Positions 1 through 7,179 of a stretch of DNA of 11,201 nt are shown in pieces; the first letter of the stretch is position 1; each line of letters starts with the position of its first letter. Below the pieces are notes generated by a model. The model made no database searches and was not told where the DNA came from. It was given only the letters and a program-made list of their open reading frames with translations. This DNA is from DATNBT01 sp964579765. GTDB lineage: Bacteria > Acidobacteriota > Vicinamibacteria > Vicinamibacterales > CAVVIG01. Where the stretch lies: NCBI GenBank assembly GCA_964579765.1, contig CAZOIK010000245.1, forward strand, positions 1-11,201, given 5' to 3'. The translations under genes were made by a program, and so were the position numbers.

Positions 1-530
1 CCTACACGCGCTCGCTGCGCGTGGCCGTCAACCTGTCGCGCCGCCATTTCGACAACCCGGCGCTCGTGCGCCGCCTGCGCGCGCTCGTCGGCGAGATCGG
101 CTACGACTTCCGGCTCCTCGAGCTCGAATTGAGCGAGAGCGGCATCATGCACCATCCCGATCGCGTGCTCGATCACCTGAAGGCGTGCCGCGATCTCGGC
201 ATGACGATCACCGTGGACGACTTCGGCACCGGCTATTCGTGCCTGGGGCTGATGAAGGACTTTCCGCTGACGTCGCTGAAGATCGATCAGTCGTTCGTGC
301 GCAACTGCGGCAACGACCCCGTCAACAGCGCGCTCGTCGCGGCCGTGATCAGCATGGGCCACGCGCTCGGTCTCGAAGTGACGGCGGAAGGCGTGGAGAC
401 CGAAGCCGAGCTCAGCTATCTGCGCGCGCAGAACTGTGATCGCGCGCAAGGGTGGTACTTCGGAAAACCTGTTCCCTGTTCGGAATTGTCGGGGATCCTC
501 GCGCGCGCCAATCACGACGTCGAGCACTAA
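1..530 (+). CDS. EAL-domain c-di-GMP phosphodiesterase, C-terminal part (5' end outside window)
   Basis: The reading frame is open from base 3 to the TAA at 528-530, giving about 175 residues, and the start lies upstream of the window. It is the C-terminal two thirds of an EAL domain, which hydrolyses cyclic di-GMP to pGpG in the cytoplasm. Visible landmarks in order are VNLS, the ELSES glutamate (usually ELTES), the metal-binding VDDFGTGYS loop, the SLKIDQSFV lysine, the TAEGVE glutamate and AQGWYFGKPVP. The catalytic residues of these motifs are therefore present and the domain looks active. The EAL signature itself and any N-terminal sensory, REC or GGDEF domains lie before the window. It converges on the small minus-strand gene, with 22 bases between the stops and no convincing terminator. 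Family assignment is very secure; the full domain architecture is unknown. Confidence 0.95.
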   Translation, partial: YTRSLRVAVNLSRRHFDNPALVRRLRALVGEIGYDFRLLELELSESGIMHHPDRVLDHLKACRDLGMTITVDDFGTGYSCLGLMKDFPLTSLKIDQSFVRNCGNDPVNSALVAAVISMGHALGLEVTAEGVETEAELSYLRAQNCDRAQGWYFGKPVPCSELSGILARANHDVEH

Positions 531-552
531 GCAGCGCGCGTCACACTCTTGC

Positions 553-777
553 TCACGCGTTGCCCAGATGACGCCGCATCACGCGCTCGGTTGAGGCCGC
601 GATGGCCACGAGCAGCGCGCCCGCGGCGAACAGTTCGATCGATTCCGGAATATACAGACGGAGCGTGCCGCCCGCGAGCTCGACCGTACTTCCGATCGAT
701 CGCGCACCCAGCGTCGTCGTCAACACGCCGATCGGAACCATGATCGCCGCGATCCGCAGCCACACTCTGCTCGTCAT
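553..777 (-). CDS. Small two-helix membrane protein, function unknown
   Basis: A 74-residue protein that I do not recognise. It has two hydrophobic stretches, at about residues 6-25 (WLRIAAIMVPIGVLTTTLGA) and 46-62 (IELFAAGALLVAIAAS), and ends with a basic tail (ERVMRRH). This suggests a small inner-membrane protein with two helices joined by a short polar loop. The case that it is a real gene rests on a strong GAGGAG ribosome-binding site 6 bases before the ATG and on coherent membrane segments, which a chance reading frame in GC-rich DNA would rarely show. It is transcribed divergently from the sigma-54 regulator and convergently with the EAL gene. No catalytic motif is visible. Confidence 0.65.
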   Translation of the reverse strand: MTSRVWLRIAAIMVPIGVLTTTLGARSIGSTVELAGGTLRLYIPESIELFAAGALLVAIAASTERVMRRHLGNA

Positions 778-783
778 TGCCTG

Positions 784-789
784 CTCCTC
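784..789 (-). promoter_or_regulatory. Shine-Dalgarno site of the small membrane protein
   Basis: On the minus strand this reads GAGGAG and lies 6 bases before the ATG at 777. It is the main reason for accepting the short minus-strand frame as a gene and for choosing this start. Confidence 0.65.
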
Positions 790-852
790 GGGTCAGCGTT
801 CAGCACACGAAATCTTCAACAAACATGCCGCGTACGCGCGTGCGTCGCGCGA

Positions 853-876
853 TCGCGGCGCGCGCGCGCGCCGCGA
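853..876. repeat. 24-base perfect palindrome of alternating CG, possible enhancer site
   Basis: The 24 bases are identical to their reverse complement. The core is an uninterrupted CG alternation flanked by GG and CC, with TCGC and GCGA at the ends. It lies roughly 150 bases upstream of the predicted sigma-54 transcription start, a distance at which NtrC-type activators commonly bind. Because the sequence is of low complexity, it could equally be a byproduct of local composition. Alternating CG also favours cruciform or Z-form DNA. Confidence 0.5.
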
Positions 877-913
877 ATTGCGTTCGCGTTTTTGCGAATC
901 GGTTTTCCGCAAT
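877..913. repeat. Nested inverted repeat upstream of the sigma-54 promoter
   Basis: ATTGCG at 877-882 is complementary to CGCAAT at 908-913. Inside it, TTCGC at 883-887 pairs with GCGAA at 894-898 around the loop GTTTTT, leaving 9 unpaired bases on the right side. It forms an AT-richer island in very GC-rich surroundings. Its centre lies about 120 bases before the predicted transcription start. It could be an activator site or a DNA or RNA hairpin. Function is inferred only from position. Confidence 0.45.
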
Positions 914-929
914 ACGTGCGCGCGCGCGC

Positions 930-955
930 TCGACCGTTCGCGCGGCTGAGGTCGA
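930..955. repeat. Inverted repeat TCGACC-N14-GGTCGA, possible activator site
   Basis: Two perfect six-base arms separated by 14 bases, centred about 74 bases before the predicted sigma-54 start. The spacing suits a dimeric helix-turn-helix protein, but six-base arms are weak evidence in a region of this composition. Confidence 0.3.
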
Positions 956-990
956 TGCCGCTCATCCAGAGCGAAAACCCCTTCCGTTCG

Positions 991-1006
991 CGGCATTGAG
1001 ATTGCT
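991..1006 (+). promoter_or_regulatory. Sigma-54 (-24/-12) promoter for the EPS regulatory operon
   Basis: The sequence CGGCATT-GAGA-TTGCT matches the RpoN consensus TGGCACG-N4-TTGCW in the parts that matter. GG is at 992-993 and GC at 1004-1005, with the required 12-base phase, and GGCA and TTGCT are otherwise exact. Predicted transcription would start near 1017, giving a leader of about 23 bases before the ATG at 1040. The gene it would drive encodes a sigma-54 activator, so autoregulation is likely. I saw no convincing sigma-70 promoter in the same gap. Confidence 0.7.
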
Positions 1007-1039
1007 TTGTGGTCGAGTCGAAGTGAGGCGAGAGAAGAG

Positions 1040-2538
<1,499 letters not shown>

Positions 2539-2542
<4 letters not shown>

Positions 2543-3018
2543 ATCCCGGCACCTTCTTCCCGCAGAACTCGAAGCTGCTGGCGCCGACGGCGTTCCGCTT
2601 CGTGCTCAATCGTGAACTGCGACACGCCATGCGCGCGAACAGCTGCCTCAGCCTCGTCACGATCGAGACGACGCGCGATCTGAACGGCAGCGTCATCAGC
2701 GCCGACGACGAGACGATGCACGAGATCGCGCAAGTCCTGAACAACGAGATGCGCGACCGCGACCTGCTCGGCTACACCGACGCCGGCACGCTGTCCCTCG
2801 TCCTGCGCTCGACCGACTACCAGCGATCCATGCGCGTCGTCGATCGCCTGATGGCGAAGCTCGAGCAGCACCCCTTTTCGACCCCCGTGCAGATCGCGCT
2901 CGGCGCGGCGTCGTACCCGACGCACGCGATGGGCGCCGAGTCGCTCAAGCGCTGGGCTGTGTCGCACCCGGTGGCGTCGTTCCGCGCGGCGCCGCCTTCG
3001 TCCACCGATCAGAACTGA
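2539..3018 (+). CDS. Degenerate GGDEF-like protein, possible c-di-GMP receptor
   Basis: A 159-residue soluble protein, about the length of a lone GGDEF domain. The fold-level match is clear. FRFVLNRELRHAMRANSCLSL corresponds to the domain's first helix and strand. DLLGYTDAGTLSLVL aligns without gaps with the family pattern DvvaRyGGDEFallL. QIALGAASYPTHA corresponds to the conserved S-(I/L)-G-(V/A)-A-x-Y-P strand. The signature itself is destroyed (D81-A-G-T-L85 in place of GGDEF), and the metal-binding DxD and the N-GH-GD segment are missing, so cyclase activity is not expected. R72-D-R-D75 sits five residues before the signature, exactly where the RxxD inhibitory site lies. Its start overlaps the regulator stop by 4 bases, and the OPX gene follows 11 bases later, which ties it to EPS control. 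Degeneracy is seen; c-di-GMP binding is inference. Confidence 0.7.
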
Positions 3019-3029
3019 GGTCCAACGCC

Positions 3030-3629
3030 ATGAAGCTCACCACATCGTTTGTCTTCGCGATGGCGCTCGGAATCATCGCCGCGCCGGGCGCCGTGCCACG
3101 TGCACGCGCGGCCGGACCGGAGACCATCGTCACGCCGTCGTCGGGCGGCAGCGAATATCGTCTCGCCCAGGGCGACAAGCTCCGCATCGAGGTGTACAAG
3201 GACGCGCAGCTCTCGCAGAACGTGCAGGTGCGGCCCGACGGCAAAGTGACGCTGCCGCTCATCGGCGACGTCCAGGCGGACGGCAAGACGCCGATTCAGC
3301 TCCGCGACGCAATCGCGACGCAGCTCAAGACCTACATGACGAACCCCGTGGTCACGGTGATCGTCGTCGAGACGAAGCCGCCGATCGCGTACGTCACCGG
3401 CGAGGTCAACCATCCGGGCGCCGTCACGCTGCAGGACGATCAACTCACGGTGCTGCAGGCGCTCGCGATGGCCGGCGGTCTCAAGGACTTCGCCAACGAG
3501 AAGAACATCCGCATTCTCCGCAAGTCCAACCGGCGCGGCGAGGTGACGCACTTCAACTACAAGGACGCCATCCGCGGCAGCGCGCCCGTCTACCTCCACG
3601 CCGGCGACACGGTGGTCGTTCCCGACTAG
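3030..3629 (+). CDS. Short polysaccharide biosynthesis/export (OPX) protein, Wza-like
   Basis: A 199-residue exported protein. A Sec signal (about 1-27, MKLTTSFVFAMALGIIAAPG then ARA|A) precedes a polysaccharide export domain (about 42-110, YRLAQGDKLRIEVYKDAQLS and VRPDGKVTLPLIGDVQ). One SLBB domain follows (about 118-165, AYVTGEVNHPGAVTLQ and LTVLQALAMAGGL). OPX proteins form the periplasmic ring through which EPS leaves the cell. There is no cysteine at all, so it is not a lipoprotein. At half the length of Wza it lacks the additional domains and the C-terminal outer-membrane helix. It would therefore need a separate outer-membrane pore, and a beta-barrel gene follows 9 bases later. It resembles the OPX proteins of PEP-CTERM/exosortase EPS loci. 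The ATG at 3030 is chosen for its signal peptide and a nearby AGG. Confidence 0.92.
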   Translation: MKLTTSFVFAMALGIIAAPGAVPRARAAGPETIVTPSSGGSEYRLAQGDKLRIEVYKDAQLSQNVQVRPDGKVTLPLIGDVQADGKTPIQLRDAIATQLKTYMTNPVVTVIVVETKPPIAYVTGEVNHPGAVTLQDDQLTVLQALAMAGGLKDFANEKNIRILRKSNRRGEVTHFNYKDAIRGSAPVYLHAGDTVVVPD

Positions 3630-3638
3630 AGGAACGCG

Positions 3639-4844
3639 ATGACGATCCACGTTCGCACACTCGTCGTGTGGCTTGCGGCGCTCATCTGTAGTGCCGCGCC
3701 GGCCGGCGCCCAGGTCATCGGCCTCGGCAGTTCGCCGGGGACGACCGGCACCGCCACGCCGGGCTGGACGATCTCGCCCTCGCTGGCCTTTGCGCGTGTC
3801 TACGACGACAACGTGCTGGTGCAGGGACCGGGCACGCCGCTCGTCCACGACTACGTCAACACCGTCAACCCCCGCGGCGAGCTCGACTTCAACAGCCCGC
3901 GCTCGCAGTTCTCGGCGGAGTACGACGGGGCGTTCGTCGGCTACCAGACGCTCGACACGCTGAACAGCTACGACCAGCACGCCGGGCTGACGATGCGGCG
4001 GAAGCTGTCGAAGCGCAGCACGCTGTTCGTGGACGGCAGCGCGACGGCCGCGCCGACGACCGAGTTCCTCGAGCTCACCGGCGTGCCGTTCGTCCGCGTC
4101 GGCGTGTTCACCGACACGGTGGACGTCGGTCTCGAGCACCTCGTGAGCAAACGCATGACGATCACGACGACGGGCAGCTTCCAGCAGGCGCGGTTCGATC
4201 CGAACCAGACGTTCGCGGCGCTGCTGCTCGGCGGCAACAGCTTCGGCGGCGCCGTCAGCCTGCGCGAGCGCCTCTCGGAGCGGACGACGTTCACCGTGGA
4301 CGGCGACGTGCAGCACGCGACGATCGGGACGGCCAACGACGTGTTCGACATCCAGCACGTCATGGCCGGCTTCGACCGCGCCCTGACCAGCAACCTCCAC
4401 GTGTTCGCGTCGGGCGGCGTGTCGCGCCTCGGCGTGACGGCGTTCGGGCCGCCGCGCACCGGCCCGAGCTGGAAGCTCGGCCTCGCCAGGAACGTGCGGT
4501 CCACGATCGTGAACCTGAGCTTCGACCGCTCGTACGTGCCGTCGTTCGGCTTCGGCGGCACGATGCAGAACGAAGACCTCACGGCGAGCATCCGGATGCC
4601 GATCACGCGCCGGCTGTATACCCAGGACTCGGCCTCGTGGCAGCGCAGCGATCCGCTCGTGGTGGCGCTGCCCCAGCTGCGATCGATCTGGCTGCAGGGC
4701 ACCGTCGGCTACGCCGTGCGTCCCGCGGTGCACATCGAGGCCTTTTTCGTCGGCGTCCGGCAGACCGTCGGGCTGCCAGACCCGCTCGCGCACAACCAGA
4801 TCGGCGTGCAGATCGTCGCCGGCACGCCCATGAGGATCCGCTGA
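3639..4844 (+). CDS. Outer-membrane beta-barrel protein of the EPS export machinery
   Basis: A 401-residue protein with a clear signal peptide (cleavage likely after A24 in PAGA|Q) followed by alternating polar/hydrophobic strands throughout, with no internal hydrophobic helix. Examples are SPSLAFARVYDDNVLV, SQFSAEYDGAFVGYQ, STLFVDGSATAAP and LHVFASGGVSRLG. This pattern and its place beside a short OPX gene fit an outer-membrane barrel of the kind found in PEP-CTERM-associated EPS loci, or a Wzp-type porin. The last residues (VQIVAGTPMRIR) end in arginine, not the usual terminal aromatic residue, so recognition by the Bam complex may depend on an internal strand. The start follows AGAGGA with 5-base spacing. 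Its TGA shares one base with the next ATG. The barrel fold is well supported; the pore role is inferred from context. Confidence 0.8.
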   Translation: MTIHVRTLVVWLAALICSAAPAGAQVIGLGSSPGTTGTATPGWTISPSLAFARVYDDNVLVQGPGTPLVHDYVNTVNPRGELDFNSPRSQFSAEYDGAFVGYQTLDTLNSYDQHAGLTMRRKLSKRSTLFVDGSATAAPTTEFLELTGVPFVRVGVFTDTVDVGLEHLVSKRMTITTTGSFQQARFDPNQTFAALLLGGNSFGGAVSLRERLSERTTFTVDGDVQHATIGTANDVFDIQHVMAGFDRALTSNLHVFASGGVSRLGVTAFGPPRTGPSWKLGLARNVRSTIVNLSFDRSYVPSFGFGGTMQNEDLTASIRMPITRRLYTQDSASWQRSDPLVVALPQLRSIWLQGTVGYAVRPAVHIEAFFVGVRQTVGLPDPLAHNQIGVQIVAGTPMRIR

Positions 4845-6277
4845 TGGACAACACACACTTCTCCCCGCTCGACTACGTCTCGGTGATCCGCCGCCGCCTC
4901 TGGTGGTGGGCCACGCCGATCGCCCTCTCGATCGTCGCCGGCCTGCTGCTGGTCCGGTATCTGCCGAAGGAATACAAGTCCACCACGTTGCTCGGCGTGA
5001 CGGCGCCGCTCGTGTCGCCGGCGCTCGTCGGACAGACGGCGTCGTTCGACAACGAGGAGCGGCTGCGGGCGCTGTCGCAGCAGCTCGTGAGCGAGCCGAT
5101 CCTCTCGCGCGTCGTGCACGACGAGGGCCTGGCGCCGAACGGGAGCACCGACAGCGCGGTGGACACCCTGCGGGCGAACATCGACATCAAGGTGCCCGAT
5201 CCGGTCGTGACGACGGGCGAACCGCGCCGCCTCGACACGTTCGTCATCTCCTATACCGACTCGCAGCCCGGCCGCGCGCAACGCGTCGCCGACCGGCTCG
5301 GCCACGTGTTCGTCGAGGAGAACTCGAAGGTCCGCACGGAGCACGCCGAGGACACGACCGCGTTCATCGGCGCGCAGGTCGCGGCGAGCCTCGCGCGCAT
5401 GAACCAGCTCGAGACGCGCCTGCGGCAGGCGAAAGAAGAGCACATGGGCCAGCTGCCGGAGCAGGCGGGCGCCAACCTCGCGATGCTCGGCGGCTTGCGG
5501 CAGCAGCTGTCCTCCGACGACACGCAGATCCGATCCGAGCGCGAGCACCTCACGCTCATCAACCGGCAGATCGACGCGATCGACAAGAACACGGTTGACG
5601 AACCGGGCGCGCGCAGCGACGCGCCGCTGTCGCCCGAGGCGCGCGTCGCCTCGCTCCAGCGCGACCTCGCCGCCGCGCAGACGATGTACACGGACAAGCA
5701 TCCCGAGGTCCAGCGCCTGCGCGAGGAGCTCGCCCTCGCGAAAAAGGACGCGGCCGCCGCGCAGCAGCAGCCCCGCGCCGACCGGCTCGCGCGGCTGCAG
5801 CGCAATCCCGCGTATCTGCAGCTCATCGCCGACCGCGACGTTTCGCAGAACCGCATCCAGAATCTCGAGCACGACGTCGCCGACACGCAGGCCGCCATCG
5901 CGCGCTACCAGGCCCGCATCGACGCGGAGCCGATGGTCGAGCAGCAGCTGGCGACGATCCAGCGCGACTACGATCTGGAGAAGCAGCAGTACTCGGAGCT
6001 CTCCTCCAAGCAGCGCGCCGCCGCGATTGCCGCCAACGTCGAGCGCAACATGAGCGGCGAGCGCTTCGAGGTGCTCGACGCGGCGACGTTCCCGGACGCG
6101 CCGCTCAAGCCGATTCCGATGCGCGTGATGCTCGGCTCGATCGCCGTGGGCCTGATCCTCGGCGCCGGCCTCACGCTGCTTCGCGAGTACGCCGACGGAT
6201 CCGTCCACGACGAGCGCGAGCTGCGCGAAGAGATGGACCTGCCGATTCTGGGGAGCATCGCGCACATCGCGGTGTGA
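4844..6277 (+). CDS. Polysaccharide co-polymerase / chain-length determinant (Wzz/GNVR family)
   Basis: A 477-residue inner-membrane protein. Residues 1-16 are cytoplasmic, the first helix is about 18-38 (WWWATPIALSIVAGLLLVRY), and a large periplasmic domain rich in coiled coil follows (about 180-400, for example MNQLETRLRQAKEE and IQNLEHDVADTQAAIARYQA). A GNVR-type proline-rich segment (DAPLKPIPM) precedes the second helix at about 428-445 (VMLGSIAVGLILGAGLTL). The short C-terminal tail (LREEMDLPILGSIAHI) is the point at which Wzc-type proteins run into their kinase domain. Here the protein stops, and the kinase is a separate gene downstream. It controls EPS chain length with Wzy and contacts the OPX ring. 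The upstream GAGGA lies inside the preceding gene, 7 bases before ATG 4844. It is close to the chain-length proteins of PEP-CTERM EPS loci. Confidence 0.92.
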   Translation: MDNTHFSPLDYVSVIRRRLWWWATPIALSIVAGLLLVRYLPKEYKSTTLLGVTAPLVSPALVGQTASFDNEERLRALSQQLVSEPILSRVVHDEGLAPNGSTDSAVDTLRANIDIKVPDPVVTTGEPRRLDTFVISYTDSQPGRAQRVADRLGHVFVEENSKVRTEHAEDTTAFIGAQVAASLARMNQLETRLRQAKEEHMGQLPEQAGANLAMLGGLRQQLSSDDTQIRSEREHLTLINRQIDAIDKNTVDEPGARSDAPLSPEARVASLQRDLAAAQTMYTDKHPEVQRLREELALAKKDAAAAQQQPRADRLARLQRNPAYLQLIADRDVSQNRIQNLEHDVADTQAAIARYQARIDAEPMVEQQLATIQRDYDLEKQQYSELSSKQRAAAIAANVERNMSGERFEVLDAATFPDAPLKPIPMRVMLGSIAVGLILGAGLTLLREYADGSVHDERELREEMDLPILGSIAHIAV

Positions 6278-6292
6278 TGCGCACGTTGCCAT

Positions 6293-6344
6293 GTAGTGCA
6301 GGCCGTCAGGCCTGCCGATTGGCGGACCTGAAGGTCCGCACTAC
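6293..6344. repeat. 52-base cloverleaf-forming palindromic repeat (REP/MITE-like)
   Basis: The element is bounded by GTAGT (6293-6297) and ACTAC (6340-6344), which pair as a closing stem. Inside are two perfect seven-base hairpins: GCAGGCC-GTCA-GGCCTGC (6298-6315) and GCGGACC-TGAA-GGTCCGC (6322-6339), separated by six bases. It fills most of the only sizeable gap in the operon. The layout resembles repetitive extragenic palindromes mobilised by RAYT transposases, and I believe similar GCAGGCC/GCGGACC elements recur in acidobacterial genomes, but copy number cannot be seen from one window. No T-run follows, so it is not a standard intrinsic terminator. Confidence 0.75.
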
Positions 6345-6360
6345 GTCAACCGGACCAATT

Positions 6361-6366
6361 GAGGAG
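6361..6366 (+). promoter_or_regulatory. Shine-Dalgarno site that fixes the BY-kinase start
   Basis: GAGGAG lies 6 bases before the ATG at 6373. The same frame is open back to 6274 through the palindromic repeat, so this site is what places the true start after the repeat. Confidence 0.75.
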
Positions 6367-6372
6367 AACGTC

Positions 6373-7176
6373 ATGAGCCGCATGCAGAACATCCTGGACA
6401 AGGCCGAGCGCGACGGCGCGACGCTGCGCCTCCGTCCGCTGCCCGACCAGGCGTCCCTCGAGATGCCCGCGGTGGCGGTCGCCGATCCGGTGACCTCGCC
6501 CGCCGCCGCCGCGCTGCACGGGCCCGCGCGGACGGTGACGGTACGCCGCATCGATCGCACGCTGGTCGCGGCCCATTCCCCCGACAGCGCGACCGCGCGC
6601 CAGTACCGCAGCCTGTGCGCCCGCATTGTGCACGCCGATCAGGCCAGCCCCGCCCGGATCATCCTGGTCACCAGCCCGGGCGTCGGCGAAGGCAAGAGCG
6701 TCACGGCCGCGAATCTCGCCCTCACCCTGGCGCGCGAGTACCAGCGCCCGACGTGCCTCGTGGACGGCAACCTGCGCTCGCCGAAGCTGCAGCAGATGTT
6801 CGGCGTCGAGGACGCCGGCCCCGGTCTCGTGGACGTGCTCGCCGGCCGCGCGACGCTCGATCAGGCGCTGACGCTCGTCGAGCCCGCCGGCATCACGCTG
6901 CTGCGCGCCGGCGACGGCGTCGAGCATCCCGCCGAGCTCCTCGGCACGCCGACGATGCGGCGGGTCGTGGACAGCCTGCGGTCGCAGTTCGATCGCGTCG
7001 TCGTAGACACGCCGGCGGCGCTGCCGATGGTCGATCTCGGACTGCTCGAGCCGCTGGCCGATCGCATCCTGCTCGTCGTGCGCGCAGGCGTCACCCCGAA
7101 GGCGTCGATCCAGGACGCCATGCAGACGATCGAGGCGTCGCGGCTGCTCGGCGTCGTGCTCAACGAAGCGGCGTAG
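6373..7176 (+). CDS. BY-kinase / CpsD-CapB family ATPase of EPS synthesis, no tyrosine cluster
   Basis: A 267-residue cytoplasmic ATPase of the bacterial tyrosine-kinase family. It partners the co-polymerase encoded upstream and governs its assembly cycle. The N-terminus (MSRMQNILDKAERDG) is typical of stand-alone kinases in such loci. Walker A is TSPGVGEGKS (100-109, K108). Walker A' is CLVDGNLRSP (D131), with asparagine at 133 where aspartate is usual. Walker B is VVVDTP (D212). The protein ends at GVVLNEAA, right where the fold is complete. The C-terminal tail rich in tyrosines that normally carries autophosphorylation is missing, and only two tyrosines (RQYRS, REYQR) occur in the whole protein. 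It may act as an ATPase switch or phosphorylate another target. It resembles the PEP-CTERM/exopolysaccharide tyrosine autokinases. The next gene starts 3 bases after its stop. Confidence 0.9.
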   Translation: MSRMQNILDKAERDGATLRLRPLPDQASLEMPAVAVADPVTSPAAAALHGPARTVTVRRIDRTLVAAHSPDSATARQYRSLCARIVHADQASPARIILVTSPGVGEGKSVTAANLALTLAREYQRPTCLVDGNLRSPKLQQMFGVEDAGPGLVDVLAGRATLDQALTLVEPAGITLLRAGDGVEHPAELLGTPTMRRVVDSLRSQFDRVVVDTPAALPMVDLGLLEPLADRILLVVRAGVTPKASIQDAMQTIEASRLLGVVLNEAA

Positions 7177-7179
7177 CGC

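Noticed and set aside
531..560. Bidirectional terminator between the convergent EAL and small membrane protein genes
   Set aside because: Only a five-base stem (CGCGT/ACGCG) with a 13-base loop and no T-run can be drawn, which is too weak.
815..830. Minus-strand sigma-54-like sequence (CGGCATG-TTTG-TTGAA) upstream of the small membrane protein
   Set aside because: The -24 GG and the spacing fit, but the -12 element has GA where GC is nearly invariant, so I do not call it a promoter.
3009..4856. 615-residue open frame on the minus strand
   Set aside because: It lies antisense to the OPX and barrel genes. Its product is a run of Arg, His, Asp, Glu and Val with no fold signature, as expected from the complement of GC-rich codons.
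4709..6292. 527-residue open frame on the minus strand
   Set aside because: It is antisense to the co-polymerase gene, has the same low-quality composition, and has no domain or convincing start.
6298..6339. Intrinsic terminator in the gap before the kinase gene
   Set aside because: Two strong hairpins are present but neither is followed by a T-run, and the operon continues in the same direction.
6274..6372. Upstream extension of the BY-kinase frame through the palindromic repeat
   Set aside because: The added residues come from the repeat and do not resemble the family. GAGGAG before the ATG at 6373 and the MSRMQNILDKAERDG start are much better.
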